This document shows positions 24,656 through 34,282 of a DNA stretch of 64,000 nucleotides, piece by piece (within the stretch, counting starts at the first letter, position 1; each line of letters begins with the position of its first letter). Location of the stretch: positions 3,810,001-3,874,000 of the forward strand of contig NZ_CP011008.1 in NCBI RefSeq assembly GCF_001578185.1, given 5' to 3'. The DNA comes from Peribacillus simplex (GTDB lineage Bacteria; Bacillota; Bacilli; Bacillales; DSM-1321). The translations under genes were made by a program, and so were the position numbers. The notes under the pieces were generated by a model. That model made no database searches. It saw only the letters and a program-made list of their open reading frames with translations, and had not been told where the DNA came from.

Positions 24656-24862
24656 GATCACATATCCAATACTGTAAACACAGTGAGATAGCTCTCCAGG
24701 GTATAAACCCTGACAATCCGCCATTTATTAAATGTCAGACCAGAAAAACAAGGTATGAGTCTTGTCTTCCTTCGGCGTCATCCCCTTTCAAAACCTTTCA
24801 TGGAAGCTCATACTTCTCCAGGTTTTTACTCTTGAATTCCGCACCTCTATCAGCACTTTTAA
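24656..24862 (-). promoter_or_regulatory. Lysine riboswitch (L box) of lysC
   Basis: The minus strand shows the L-box blocks in order: AGAGGTGCGG, CTGGAGAAGTATGAGC, GGGGATGACGCCGAAGG with GACAAGACTCATAC, TCTGGTCTGACA, and CCTGGAGAGCTATCTC. A terminator follows. High lysine should favour termination. Confidence 0.92.
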
Positions 24863-24887
24863 GTTGTCTAGTTAAAAATTCCTTCTT

Positions 24888-24916
24888 ATCATAGCATAGA
24901 GAATTGCCTGCAGCAA
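24888..24916 (-). promoter_or_regulatory. Sigma-A promoter of lysC
   Basis: Minus strand TTGCTG (24916-24911), 17-bp spacer, TATGAT (24893-24888), between the uvrC stop and the riboswitch. Confidence 0.65.
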
Positions 24917-24918
24917 GA

Positions 24919-26691
24919 TTATTCTTGTAATTTTCTAACGATTCCCTCTGCTACCCCTTTTGGCATGCCAGCTTCCATGATTTCCTCGGCCGTGGCCTCT
25001 TTGATTTTCTTCAATGACCCAAAATGCCTTAATAATTGCTTCCTCCGCTTTTCCCCGACTCCCGGAATATCATCAAGCTGGGAGTGAACCGCGTTTTTCC
25101 CGCGTAGCTGGCGATGAAACGTAATCGCGAACCGATGCACTTCATCCTGAATTCTTTGCAATAGATAAAATTCCTGGCTCCGTGAATCAAGAGGTACGAG
25201 TTCAAGCGGATTTCCAATCATTAATTGTGAAGTCCTATGCTTTTCATCCTTAATGAGACCTGAAAGTGGTATATCAAGGCCTAATTCATTCTCCAAAATA
25301 TCCCTTACAGCTTCCACATGTCCCTTTCCTCCATCAATGATGATTAAGTCCGGAAGCGGCAGCCCTTCTTTCAATACTCGTGAATACCTTCTTCTGACCA
25401 CTTCACGCATCGATTCATAATCATCAGGTCCATGGACCGTTTTGATCTTATATTTACGGTACTCCCTTTTTTCCGGTTTCCCATCAATGAACACGACTAA
25501 TGCGGAAACAGGGTCACTTCCCTGGATATTCGAGTTGTCGAAAGCTTCAATTCGATGCGGGGTGTAGATCCCTAATTGGTTCCCGAGGTTTTCCACCGCA
25601 TTGATCGTTCTTTCTTCATCCCGTTCAATCAATGAAAATTTTTCCTGAAGGGCGATGGAGGCATTTTCATTCGCCAATTTAAGCATGTCTTTTTTCGATC
25701 CCCGTTTCGGGTGAATCGTTTTGACACCTAGCAGACCTTCGGCCATTTCTGCATCCACTGACTCAGGCAGCAGGATTTCCTTTGGTTTAAAGTGGTTGGT
25801 AATCTCGTAAAACTGACCGAGGAATGTAAGAAGTTCCTGTTCCGGTTCATCATAGACAGGAAAAAGTGAAACATCCCTTTCGATCAATTTACCCTGTCGG
25901 ACAAAAAATACCTGAACGCACATCCAGCCTTTATCATAGGCAAACCCAAATACATCCCTGTCGATGAAATCGGTCGTCATCATTTTCTGCTTCTCCATCG
26001 TAATATCGATGTGGGCAATTTTGTCACGATACTCCTTGGCCCTCTCGAAATCGAGCTCCTCTGATGCCTCTAGCATTTTTTCAGTCAGTTCTTTTTTTAT
26101 CTCAGTATGTCCGCCATTTAAAAACCGGTTGATATCATCCACCATTTTTTTATATTCCTGTTCCTCAACATCATATACACATGGGGCCAGACACTGGCCA
26201 AGGTGATAATAAAGACACACGCGATCCGGTAAGGTATTGCATTTTCTAAGGGGATAGATGCGATCGAGCAATTTTTTCGTTTCGTTGGCTGCAAAAGCAT
26301 TCGGATATGGACCGAAATATTTCCCTTTATCTTTTTTGACTTTACGCGTAATAATTAGCCGTGGATGCCGTTCCGCCGTCAGCTTGATGAAAGGATACGT
26401 CTTATCATCCTTAAGCATGACATTATATTTTGGATCATGTTTTTTGATTAAGTTCAACTCTAAAATGAGAGCCTCGATATTGGAAGAGGTTACGATGTAT
26501 TCGAAATCCTCAATCTCACTCACCAGCCGCAATGTTTTTCCATCATGAGATCCCGTGAAATAAGAACGGACACGATTTTTCAACACTTTCGCTTTGCCTA
26601 CATATATGATTGTTCCCTGACGATCTTTCATTAAATAACAACCAGGTTGATCGGGAAGAAGGGCAAGTTTATTCTTTATTTGTTGGTTCAT
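24919..26691 (-). CDS. uvrC: Excinuclease ABC subunit C
   Basis: A 590-residue dual-incision nuclease of nucleotide excision repair. The start at ATG 26691 ([20 protein letters not shown]) is set by AGGAGG 7 bases upstream. N-terminal GIY-YIG domain: [19 protein letters not shown] with LKNRVRSYF. The UVR motif region is near residues 195-235. The C-terminal RNase H-like endonuclease domain contains [19 protein letters not shown] and [11 protein letters not shown]. Tandem helix-hairpin-helix motifs close the protein ([20 protein letters not shown]). Confidence 0.97.
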   Translation of the reverse strand: MNQQIKNKLALLPDQPGCYLMKDRQGTIIYVGKAKVLKNRVRSYFTGSHDGKTLRLVSEIEDFEYIVTSSNIEALILELNLIKKHDPKYNVMLKDDKTYPFIKLTAERHPRLIITRKVKKDKGKYFGPYPNAFAANETKKLLDRIYPLRKCNTLPDRVCLYYHLGQCLAPCVYDVEEQEYKKMVDDINRFLNGGHTEIKKELTEKMLEASEELDFERAKEYRDKIAHIDITMEKQKMMTTDFIDRDVFGFAYDKGWMCVQVFFVRQGKLIERDVSLFPVYDEPEQELLTFLGQFYEITNHFKPKEILLPESVDAEMAEGLLGVKTIHPKRGSKKDMLKLANENASIALQEKFSLIERDEERTINAVENLGNQLGIYTPHRIEAFDNSNIQGSDPVSALVVFIDGKPEKREYRKYKIKTVHGPDDYESMREVVRRRYSRVLKEGLPLPDLIIIDGGKGHVEAVRDILENELGLDIPLSGLIKDEKHRTSQLMIGNPLELVPLDSRSQEFYLLQRIQDEVHRFAITFHRQLRGKNAVHSQLDDIPGVGEKRRKQLLRHFGSLKKIKEATAEEIMEAGMPKGVAEGIVRKLQE

Positions 26692-26733
26692 GCATTCAGC
26701 CTCCTGTTCTCCCATTTTACAATTATTATATAT

Positions 26734-26790
26734 CAAGATAGCGAAAAAAGCTTCAAGTCCGTAGACTTGAAGCTTTTTTTAGCTATCTTG
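26734..26790. terminator. Bidirectional-looking terminator behind trxA
   Basis: A very stable stem, AAAAAAGCTTCAAGTC with its complement around a 4-base loop, extended by CAAGATAGC/GCTATCTTG. Confidence 0.88.
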
Positions 26791-26793
26791 CTA

Positions 26794-27108
26794 TTACGCG
26801 TGTTTTGCAATAAGTTCAGCAAGTGCTTCTTTAGGTTGGAAACCAACCACTTTATCCACCACTTCACCGTCTTTAAGGACGATTAGTGTCGGGATGCTCA
26901 TCACACCGAATTTCCCAGCTGTTTCTTGGTTTTCATCTACATCCACTTTTACGATTTTCGCTGTATCGCCAATTTCAGTATCAAGCTCTTGAAGAACAGG
27001 AGCGATCATTTTACAAGGTCCGCACCATGGAGCCCAAAAATCGACAAGAACTACACCTTCGTTAGTATCTGTAGTGAAAGTTTGGTCAGTTGCATTTACA
27101 ATAGCCAT
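26794..27108 (-). CDS. trxA: Thioredoxin
   Basis: A 104-residue cytoplasmic dithiol reductant. The active site WCGPCK is at about residues 28-33 within [20 protein letters not shown]. The cis-Pro motif MSIPTLIV and the [14 protein letters not shown] strand are conserved. The start at ATG 27108 ([11 protein letters not shown]) is fixed by AGGAGG 8 bases upstream and gives the usual length. It lies alone between two strong terminators. Confidence 0.98.
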   Translation of the reverse strand: MAIVNATDQTFTTDTNEGVVLVDFWAPWCGPCKMIAPVLQELDTEIGDTAKIVKVDVDENQETAGKFGVMSIPTLIVLKDGEVVDKVVGFQPKEALAELIAKHA

Positions 27109-27250
27109 ATATATTTCCTCCTCAAATTTACTCAAATAACTAAAGACAGTATACCATCGTTGCTAGAATCGACGCCAATATTTTGCTTCAGTGGTAGGAT
27201 GTCCAAAAAAAGAGTAAATATGCAGGCTCAAGCCTTGCCGAATAACACCA

Positions 27251-27312
27251 AAAAATGAAGGGGCCAGACATGTATCGGCTTTTGCCAAATGTCTTGCCCC
27301 TTCATTTTTTTC
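27251..27312 (-). terminator. Terminator of the fad-etf operon
   Basis: Long stem AAATGAAGGGGC...GCCCCTTCATTT with inner AGACAT/ATGTCT pairing, directly past the etfA stop. Confidence 0.88.
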
Positions 27313-27314
27313 TA

Positions 27315-28292
27315 TTAAGCGTTAACTTTTAGTTTTTTGAATTCTTCAGTCAGTAATGGAACGACTTCGAAAAGGTCCCCGACAATTCCATAATCAGCTA
27401 TATTGAATATATTGGCTTCCGGGTCTTTGTTGATGGCAACGATAACCTTGGAGTTGGACATCCCAGCTAAATGCTGGATCGCTCCAGAAATCCCGCAGGC
27501 GATATAAAGATCAGGTGTAACGACCTTACCCGTTTGCCCGATTTGCAAAGAGTAATCGCAATAGTCCGCATCACATGCACCGCGGGAAGCACCTACCGCT
27601 CCGCCAAGAACTTGTGCCAGTTCTTTTAATGGTTCAAAACCATCTTCACTTTTCACGCCACGGCCGCCTGCGATGATTACTTTTGCTTCTGAAAGGTCGA
27701 CCCCTTCACTAGCTTTTCTAACAACATCTTTTATGATTGTGCGTAAATCCTTAATATCCACACTTAATGTAGTTACCTCACCAGAGCGTGACTCATCTTT
27801 CGCTAATGGTTCAATATTGTTCGGACGGATTGTCGCGAATATCACGCCATCTGTAACAATTTTCCTTTCAAATGCTTTACCAGAATATATCGGGCGGGTG
27901 AAAACGATATTTCCGCCTTCTTCTTCAATGGATGTAACATCGGAGATCAATCCTGATTCAAGTTTTCCAGCCAATTTAGGTGCAAGGTCCTTTCCTAAGG
28001 CCGTATGCCCAAAGAAAATCCCTTCTGGCTTTTCCTGCTCGATGACTGCAAGCAAGCCTTGAGCATAACCATCTGAAGTATATTGTTTCAATTGATCATT
28101 TTCTACAGCAATAACCCGGTCTGCACCATACTGGATCAATTCATCACCGAAACTTTTAACACTGTCACCAACTAAAACACCTACGATTTCCCCGCCATCT
28201 GCAGCAAGTTTAGCCGCACCGATAGCTTCAAATGATACATTTCTTAGTGAACCGTCGCGAACTTCGCCCAATACAAGAAACTTTCTAGCCAT
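27315..28292 (-). CDS. etfA: Electron transfer flavoprotein alpha subunit
   Basis: A 325-residue subunit that, with EtfB, accepts electrons from acyl-CoA dehydrogenases. The N-terminal part is the nucleotide-like domain. The C-terminal FAD-binding domain (about residues 195-320) shows IIAGGRGVKSEDGFEPLKEL, GGAVGASRGACDADYC, QIGQTGKVVTPDLYIACGIS, GAIQHLAGMSNSKVIVAINK and FNIADYGIVGDLFEVVP. ATG 28292 has AGGAGG. It is the last gene of the operon. Confidence 0.97.
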   Translation of the reverse strand: MARKFLVLGEVRDGSLRNVSFEAIGAAKLAADGGEIVGVLVGDSVKSFGDELIQYGADRVIAVENDQLKQYTSDGYAQGLLAVIEQEKPEGIFFGHTALGKDLAPKLAGKLESGLISDVTSIEEEGGNIVFTRPIYSGKAFERKIVTDGVIFATIRPNNIEPLAKDESRSGEVTTLSVDIKDLRTIIKDVVRKASEGVDLSEAKVIIAGGRGVKSEDGFEPLKELAQVLGGAVGASRGACDADYCDYSLQIGQTGKVVTPDLYIACGISGAIQHLAGMSNSKVIVAINKDPEANIFNIADYGIVGDLFEVVPLLTEEFKKLKVNA

Positions 28293-28362
28293 TTATAAAA
28301 ACCTCCTGTGCTCTATTTTATCTATTTGTCGTGTGTTGTTGTTTTGAAAAGGACCGTTTCGA

Positions 28363-29136
28363 TTAAATCACTTTTGCTTCGCTGCGTAATAATTGAACAA
28401 GTTCCCTAACTTGTTCACCGATTTCGCCGTTCAATACTTTACCAGCTTCTTTTTTAGCAGGAAGATAGATTTCAATCGTTTTTGTTTTTGCTTCAACATC
28501 TTCTTCTTCCAAATCCAGGTCATCCAATTCCAATTCTTCAAGCGGCTTCTTCTTCGCTTTCATGATTCCTGGCAAAGAAGGATAACGTGGCTCATTTAGA
28601 CCTTGCTGAGCTGTCACTAACAATGGAAGGGACGCTTCGATCGTTTCAGAGTCCCCTTCAACATCACGGATAACGCTTACATTTCCATTTGCGATATCAA
28701 GCTTAGTGATTGTTGTAATATAAGGAATTTCCAATATCTCTGCAACACGCGGCCCCACTTGACCGGAACCGCCATCGATTGCAACGTTCCCCGCAATGAT
28801 TAAATCGGCATTTTTACCTTTTAAGTATTCGCCTATAATTTTGGCAGTCGTGAATTGGTCGCCATTTTCTATGTCGTCTTCTATATTTATCAATACGGCT
28901 TTGTCAGCCCCCATTGCAAGCGCTGTGCGTAATTGCTTTTCAGCCTCTTCGGTGCCAACAGAAATAACCGTTACTTCGCCGCCCTGTGCATCACGCACTT
29001 GAATTGCTTCTTCAACAGCATACTCATCGTATGGATTAATGATGAATTCTGCTCCATCCTCATTAATTTTCCCATTGGATAGTGTAATTTTTTCTTCTGT
29101 ATCAAATGTTCTTTTCAGCAGCACATAAATGTTCAA
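28363..29136 (-). CDS. etfB: Electron transfer flavoprotein beta subunit
   Basis: A 257-residue partner of EtfA, binding AMP and docking with dehydrogenases. It starts at TTG 29136 (MNIYVLLKRTFDTEEK), with GGGAGG upstream. Conserved blocks: INPYDEYAVEEAIQVRD, LRTALAMGADKAVLI, DLIIAGNVAIDGGSGQVGPR and LPLLVTAQQGLNEPRYPSLP, which includes the family recognition loop. A Glu-rich insert (EELELDDLDLEEEDVE) follows, as in other Bacillus EtfB. Confidence 0.97.
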   Translation of the reverse strand: MNIYVLLKRTFDTEEKITLSNGKINEDGAEFIINPYDEYAVEEAIQVRDAQGGEVTVISVGTEEAEKQLRTALAMGADKAVLINIEDDIENGDQFTTAKIIGEYLKGKNADLIIAGNVAIDGGSGQVGPRVAEILEIPYITTITKLDIANGNVSVIRDVEGDSETIEASLPLLVTAQQGLNEPRYPSLPGIMKAKKKPLEELELDDLDLEEEDVEAKTKTIEIYLPAKKEAGKVLNGEIGEQVRELVQLLRSEAKVI

Positions 29137-29264
29137 GATAATACCTCCCGAATGATTTGAGTTTTGAAGATTATGAATTTTATTGACATATATTATTGTA
29201 TTCTTCAGGTTTCACCAAAATCCTGCATAATATTTAAAAATAGTTATCTATCAGACGGGAAACA

Positions 29265-30038
29265 TCATTTCCCTTTGAATGCCGCTTCCCTTTTTTCAAT
29301 AAAAGCGCCAATTCCTTCTTGTGCATCAGCCGTATCGAAAGCTTGGCCAAAGAGGACTGCCTCCCTCTCCACACCTTTATAGTAGGAATCATGCTTGGAA
29401 AAATTTAATAATTCTATAGCCGCCTTTAAAGCGAGTGGGCTCTTCCTGGCAATTTTATTGGCTAGTTCCTTCGCTTTTGGAATCAGTTCTTCATCCGTGA
29501 AGGACTGATTTGCCAATCCGCATTGCACAGCTTGGATACCTGTAATCGGCTCACTTGTAAACAGCATTTCCGCGGCCTTTGCCATACCGACATATCGAGG
29601 AAGGCGTTGAGTGCCGGCAAACCCGGGGATTAAGCCCAACTGCAGCTCAGGCAAACCTAGTTTTGCCCTTTCGGTTACCAAACGGATGTGACAGGACATA
29701 GCAAGCTCCAATCCTCCGCCAAGCGCCGCTCCATGAATGGCTGCAATGACCGGTTTTGGAAAAGATTCAATTTTCTCAAATGCAGCTTGACCATTCTTCG
29801 TCAGTTCCTCGAAAGCTTTACCATTTTTCACTTCAGTAAACTCTTTAATGTCTGCTCCTGCAGAGAAAAACCTTCCTTCACCATGAAGAACGACAACCCG
29901 TACGGATTCGTCCTGCTCCATTTGATCGAAGGCCTGTGAAAGCTCCCCGATGATTGCCGATGAAAGAGCATTTGCGGGTGCATGATCAATCGTTATAAAT
30001 GCCACATGATTTTCGACAGAAAGCTTAAGGTATTCCAT
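29265..30038 (-). CDS. fadB: Enoyl-CoA hydratase
   Basis: A 257-residue crotonase-fold enzyme (YsiB/FadB) that hydrates trans-2-enoyl-CoA in beta-oxidation. The oxyanion-hole segments are FFSAGADIKEF and IHGAALGGGLELAMSCHIR. The two catalytic glutamates lie in the GGGLELA helix and in LPELQLGLIPGFAGTQRL. The start ATG 30038 (MEYLKLSVENHVAFITIDH) is preceded by GGAGGG. It lies between fadR and etfB, as in the B. subtilis lcfA operon. Confidence 0.95.
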   Translation of the reverse strand: MEYLKLSVENHVAFITIDHAPANALSSAIIGELSQAFDQMEQDESVRVVVLHGEGRFFSAGADIKEFTEVKNGKAFEELTKNGQAAFEKIESFPKPVIAAIHGAALGGGLELAMSCHIRLVTERAKLGLPELQLGLIPGFAGTQRLPRYVGMAKAAEMLFTSEPITGIQAVQCGLANQSFTDEELIPKAKELANKIARKSPLALKAAIELLNFSKHDSYYKGVEREAVLFGQAFDTADAQEGIGAFIEKREAAFKGK

Positions 30039-30162
30039 ATCTATCCCTCCAGGCATGTAGTCAAACTTTTTTGATAATTCAATATGTATCACTTCCCGAT
30101 AAAGCTGGAAGCAGAATTAACCGATTCTTTCGAGGATGGCTAGCCACCCTCTATTTAAATCG

Positions 30163-30750
30163 TTAACTTTTCAAGCCACAGCCGCCAATTAGAAGGCGGT
30201 GAACGTCTGTTGCAAGGTCTGGGAGCGAATACTTTTGCTCATTCATGACCCAAGTCGTCACTGTTTCGTCGATCGTTCCAAAAATCATCTGCCTTGCAAG
30301 TAAATTATTTAAATCAGGCAGAAATTCGCCGTTCTCTTTTCCTTCTATAATGATCTGATCGATTAAATGTAAATACCCTCTTAACACATCATTAATTCTT
30401 AGGCGTAATTCTTTATTAGACTGTCTTAATTCCAACTGAGTGACAATTGCTAAATTCACGTCTTCTGAAAGGTTTTGAAAATGTTTTTGGATGAGCACTT
30501 GCAGTTTTTCCGAAGCTGTGGTCTTTCCTTTTAGTTCTTCTTCGATCTGTTCCACAAAATAGCCCATCTTTTCATGGAATAATGATATTAGGATATCTTC
30601 TTTATTTTTAAAATAAAGATAAATGGTGCCATCCGCTACGCCTGCCTGCTTGGCGATTTTGGATACTTGGGCTTGATAGTAACCGTTTTGGGCAATGACG
30701 ATAACGGCCGCATCAATAATTTGATTATACTTTGGTCTGTTGCGTTTCAC
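30163..30750 (-). CDS. fadR: Fatty acid degradation repressor FadR (TetR family)
   Basis: A 195-residue TetR-family repressor (ysiA) released from DNA by long-chain acyl-CoA. I use GTG 30750 (VKRNRPKYNQIIDAA) because AAAGGGG is 7 bases upstream; the ATGs further up lie in the operator. The helix-turn-helix IAKQAGVADGTIYLYFKNKEDIL is nearly invariant in Bacillus FadR. The C-terminal part contains IVTQLELRQSNKELR and RQMIFGTIDETVTTWVMNEQ. It probably represses itself, since an operator overlaps its leader. Confidence 0.95.
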   Translation of the reverse strand: MKRNRPKYNQIIDAAVIVIAQNGYYQAQVSKIAKQAGVADGTIYLYFKNKEDILISLFHEKMGYFVEQIEEELKGKTTASEKLQVLIQKHFQNLSEDVNLAIVTQLELRQSNKELRLRINDVLRGYLHLIDQIIIEGKENGEFLPDLNNLLARQMIFGTIDETVTTWVMNEQKYSLPDLATDVHRLLIGGCGLKS

Positions 30751-30770
30751 TGGATGTCCCCTTTCAGAAA

Positions 30771-30790
30771 ATGAATGAATCATCATTCAT
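30771..30790. promoter_or_regulatory. FadR operator upstream of fadR
   Basis: ATGAATGAATCATCATTCAT is a match to the Bacillus FadR consensus with one deviation, between lcfA and fadR and 21 bases ahead of the fadR start. Confidence 0.88.
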
Positions 30791-30949
30791 ATTTCTATCA
30801 TAAAATGACGACCCTTTACTGTCAAGGAAAAACTTCTAAGAGTCCTGACATTCCACATGCTCATTGTACAGCCCCCACCCATAGGTTGTCCAGCCGTTCT
30901 GAAAACACGGAGCTTCATTCCGCTGCTCCGTCTAAAGGTGGATGCTTGT

Positions 30950-32647
30950 TTAAGCTTCTTTTCTATCCTCGGATATTTTTTTCTTCTCTTCTTCGATAAG
31001 GACTCTTCTCAAAATCTTTCCTATCGTCGTTTTAGGAAGTTCTTCCCTGAATTCATAGCTGCGCGGCACCTTATAGGAAGCCAGGTTCTTTCTTGCAAAA
31101 TCATTCAGTTCTTCTTCAGTGGCCTTGGCATTTTTTTTCAGTACGACATAGGCTTTGACGGTCTCACCGCGATATGGGTCAGGAATACCTGCCACGACTA
31201 CCTCCTGTATGGCCTCATGCTCGTATAAAACCTCTTCCACTTCACGTGGATATATATTGAAGCCGCCTGCAATGATTGTATCTTTTTTCCTCTCGACTAC
31301 ATAAAAGAACCCCTGCTCATCCATGTAACCCAGATCGCCCGTTAGCAGCCAGCCATTTTTAAAAGTGCTTTCCGTTTCATCCGGGCGGTTCCAGTAACCT
31401 TGCATTACCTGTGGTCCTTTTATGGCAATCTCACCAATTTCATTCGGAGGAAGCTCTTCACCGGTTTCCAGGGATAGAATCACCGAGTCGGTATCTGGCC
31501 ATGGCAATCCAATGCTTCCTTTTACACGCGGCTGATCCCAGATGAAATTAGCATGGGTCACCGGGGAGGTTTCAGACAGTCCAAAACCTTCAACAAGCTT
31601 CCCGCCGGTAATTTTCTCAAACTGCTCTTGGACCTCTAATGGCAATGGTGCAGAACCGCTTATACAGGCATTGATAGAAGAAAGGTCATATTTAGCGATA
31701 TCCGGATGGTTCAATAGGCCAATATACATCGTTGGCGCTCCTGGAAACATGGTCGGTTTCTGTTTTTGGATGGTTTTAAGCGTTGCTTCAACGTCAAACT
31801 TTGGCATGATGATCATGGTGTTCCCCTCCATGACTGAAAGAACCAAGACTGTCGTCATACCGTACACATGGAAGAATGGCAGAATCGCAAGGACCCTTTC
31901 CTCACCGCGCTTATTTTTATAAAGCCAGGCATTGCACATTTTCGTATTTGACAGCAAGTTCTTATGGGTAAGCATGACACCTTTAGGAAAGCCTGTTGTC
32001 CCCCCTGTATATTGCAAAAGGGCAAGGTCATTATTCACATCGATACGCTCGGTGACATCTTCGGGGATCTTTCGTTTCATGATTTCGGAAAATAAATGAT
32101 GATTGCCCGAATGCTCCACATTGATGACGATTCCGTATTGCTTTTTTTGAATAAAAGGATAGATAAGATTTTTCGGGAAAGGCAAATATTCTTTGATAGC
32201 GGTTACAATTATATCTTCTATATCCGTTCTTGAAGCGACGGCAGCGACACGGGGAAATAAAATATCCATCGCTAAAATTATTTTCGCTCCGGAATCTTTC
32301 ATTTGATACTCTAGTTCACGTTCGGTATAGGTTGGATTCGTTTGAACCACGACTCCGCCGGCCATCAATATTCCAAAAAAACTTATGACACCCTGAGGGC
32401 AATTAGGAAGCATGACGGCAACGCGATCTCCTTTTTGAAGACCGATACTTCTTAAATAGGCTGCGAACTTTAACGCAGATTCATACACTTCTTGGAAAGT
32501 TAATTCTTTTCCCTGGAAATGAATCGATACTTTATCAGGGAATTCTTCGGCTGATTCCTTCAAAAAAGAATAAAGAGGTTTATCTTCGTACGACAAAACA
32601 GCTGGTATCTGTTCCGGATAAATAGCTTGCCATGGCTTATTGCTCAT
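30950..32647 (-). CDS. lcfA: Long-chain fatty acid--CoA ligase
   Basis: A 565-residue adenylate-forming enzyme that activates fatty acids for beta-oxidation. The start ATG 32647 (MSNKPWQAIYPEQ) has AAGGAGGGGG. The AMP/P-loop motif YTGGTTGFPKGVMLTH is near residues 213-228. GFGLSETSP, TGDLGYMDEQGFFYVVERKK and IIAGGFNIYPREVEEVL form the hinge and C-domain. The C-terminal lysine motif is KTTIGKILRR. No FadR site is visible directly before it, unlike fadR; this suggests separate promoters. Confidence 0.96.
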   Translation of the reverse strand: MSNKPWQAIYPEQIPAVLSYEDKPLYSFLKESAEEFPDKVSIHFQGKELTFQEVYESALKFAAYLRSIGLQKGDRVAVMLPNCPQGVISFFGILMAGGVVVQTNPTYTERELEYQMKDSGAKIILAMDILFPRVAAVASRTDIEDIIVTAIKEYLPFPKNLIYPFIQKKQYGIVINVEHSGNHHLFSEIMKRKIPEDVTERIDVNNDLALLQYTGGTTGFPKGVMLTHKNLLSNTKMCNAWLYKNKRGEERVLAILPFFHVYGMTTVLVLSVMEGNTMIIMPKFDVEATLKTIQKQKPTMFPGAPTMYIGLLNHPDIAKYDLSSINACISGSAPLPLEVQEQFEKITGGKLVEGFGLSETSPVTHANFIWDQPRVKGSIGLPWPDTDSVILSLETGEELPPNEIGEIAIKGPQVMQGYWNRPDETESTFKNGWLLTGDLGYMDEQGFFYVVERKKDTIIAGGFNIYPREVEEVLYEHEAIQEVVVAGIPDPYRGETVKAYVVLKKNAKATEEELNDFARKNLASYKVPRSYEFREELPKTTIGKILRRVLIEEEKKKISEDRKEA

Positions 32648-32841
32648 TTGCCCCCTCCTTCTGAATATTCCCAATACTCTTTATCATTATAATACAACCG
32701 GGATTTTCTTACAATTGCTGAAATTCAGAAAAGTAAGCATAAAAGCTGTTTATGAGTGGTGGAGCAGTCATTATGACTTGTACCTGCCAAGAGGGAATAT
32801 TTGATAAAACACTAAAGATGAGAAACAAAAAAAGGAGTGTT

Positions 32842-33600
32842 TTACTCCTTAGTTTTAATTCTATACCAATATTTATATTTTTCTTCAAATCCCAATTTTC
32901 CGTACAAGCAAGAAGCAGGCGCATTCGTTTCTATGACCTGAAGATAGGCATTTTTTGCCCCATTTTCTTTACCCCAATGCAATAGATTACGAATGATTTT
33001 TGCACCATAGCCTTGGTTTCGAAAGTTTTCATGGGTAATGATATTGTACAGGCCTATGTATTTGTCTTCCAAAACACCCATTCCACTTGCTGACACGGTT
33101 CCACTCTCATCAGTCAACAACATAAAGCATGTTTTTGGAATGATATTCCCTAACATCTTTTTTAGGATGGTTTGATCATGATCATTAACATTACTTAGCA
33201 GGCAGAAATGGTGAAACCAGTCATCGTGTAAATGCTCATACTTGATGACATTGGTTTCATTAGGTGATCCTGTTTCTACCAAATTTAATACCTGGACACT
33301 TGTTTTACCTTCAAGGACATACCCGGACTCTTCCAGTACACTATCCAAGATGATAGGCTTAGCCTGTGGAGTGATTTTGTACACGGCCATATCATTTCTT
33401 GCAAAATATAATTGTTCACAATTCAATATTTTCTTTTTCACATTTTCATTCGATAAATAGATGGGATTAATAGAATTCGCCCGTTTCGTATATCCATCCG
33501 CAAATCGGATAACCCAGCCATCATAGATTTGCGTTTGCAGGGCCGGTAAAGCGTTCATCGATAGTTCTTCAATCTTTTGCATCAATTTGGAGCGATTCAT
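32842..33600 (-). CDS. GNAT family acetyltransferase (252 aa)
   Basis: A 252-residue protein with a C-terminal GNAT domain (about residues 120-250). SGMGVLEDKYIGLYNIITHE is the beta4 strand, NFRNQGYGAKIIRNLLHWG the acetyl-CoA pyrophosphate loop, and NAPASCLYGKLGFEEKYKYWYR the closing motif. The N-terminal part starts MNRSKLMQKIEELSMNALPA, then DGWVIRFADGYTKRANSI, a form shared by a GNAT subgroup whose substrates are unknown. It lies between lcfA and yshE, where I would not expect a gene in B. subtilis. Confidence 0.88.
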   Translation of the reverse strand: MNRSKLMQKIEELSMNALPALQTQIYDGWVIRFADGYTKRANSINPIYLSNENVKKKILNCEQLYFARNDMAVYKITPQAKPIILDSVLEESGYVLEGKTSVQVLNLVETGSPNETNVIKYEHLHDDWFHHFCLLSNVNDHDQTILKKMLGNIIPKTCFMLLTDESGTVSASGMGVLEDKYIGLYNIITHENFRNQGYGAKIIRNLLHWGKENGAKNAYLQVIETNAPASCLYGKLGFEEKYKYWYRIKTKE

Positions 33601-33683
33601 GTTCTTCCTCCTCTTCCGAAAAGTCTATTTGACCATTATCATTATACACGCCCCCCTTTTTTTAATAGAATTCAAATAAAAGA

Positions 33684-33704
33684 AGCGGCACAATGGCCGC
33701 TTCA
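33684..33704 (-). terminator. Terminator of the mutS2-yshE-peptide unit
   Basis: AAGCGGC/GCCGCTT stem at the end of the small peptide gene, minus-strand T run behind it. Confidence 0.7.
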
Positions 33705-33785
33705 ATTGAAGAATATCATATAAATGATTCCTAACAGGAAAAAGATTCCGCAACAAACAATTAAGACTTTTGCAAGCTTCTCCAC
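33702..33785 (-). CDS. 27-residue membrane peptide
   Basis: GTG 33785, with AGGGAG about 7 bases upstream, opens a 27-codon frame: VEKLAKVLIVCCGIFFLLGI then IYMIFFN. It is one hydrophobic helix with a short charged N-terminus. It lies 25 bases after yshE and ends at a terminator, so it would be the last gene of that unit. I do not know a family; similar tiny membrane peptides are often overlooked. Confidence 0.5.
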   Translation of the reverse strand: MEKLAKVLIVCCGIFFLLGIIYMIFFN

Positions 33786-33810
33786 AGTTTTCTCCCTCTC
33801 ATGAAGGGCA

Positions 33811-34218
33811 TTAAGAAATTCCGGCGCCGATGACAAAAGATAATGCGATTGAAATGATCATCGATAGGAATCCAACTGCCCGATTATCTTTTTGTATCTC
33901 TTCATCTATTTTAAACCGAGGAGTCATAAATTCAAAAATGAAATAACCGATCAACAGAAGGACAAATCCGTATACGCCCCAGCCAATCATGGTAAGAAGC
34001 GAATTCTGATGGAGGATGGACTGTTGGAATACATAGGCGATCCCAAATATTTTACCGCCAGTTGCCATCGCGACAGAAAGGTTTCCCTGTTTGATTTCCT
34101 CCCAGTTCTTGTACTTTGTGACAAGTTCAAAAATGGCTAAAAAAACAATCATGCAAAGAATAACGACACTGTATCGAGCAGCTATATATACATATTCATT
34201 TTCCCACATGTTCTCCAT
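33811..34218 (-). CDS. yshE: DUF350 family membrane protein YshE
   Basis: A 135-residue membrane protein with four hydrophobic segments (about residues 14-34, 48-65, 75-97 and 112-134). Typical DUF350 features are present: LSVAMATGGKIFGIAYVFQQS in the second segment and FEFMTPRFKIDEEIQKDNRAVG before the last. DUF350 segments usually come as pairs. Function unknown. It follows mutS2 on the same strand at 64 bases, the same neighbour order as in B. subtilis. Confidence 0.88.
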   Translation of the reverse strand: MENMWENEYVYIAARYSVVILCMIVFLAIFELVTKYKNWEEIKQGNLSVAMATGGKIFGIAYVFQQSILHQNSLLTMIGWGVYGFVLLLIGYFIFEFMTPRFKIDEEIQKDNRAVGFLSMIISIALSFVIGAGIS

Positions 34219-34282
34219 GGTCCAACTCCCGAATGGTAACTAGCCACCCGGCTTTTGCAGTAGCCGGAATGGCCACTTTCCT

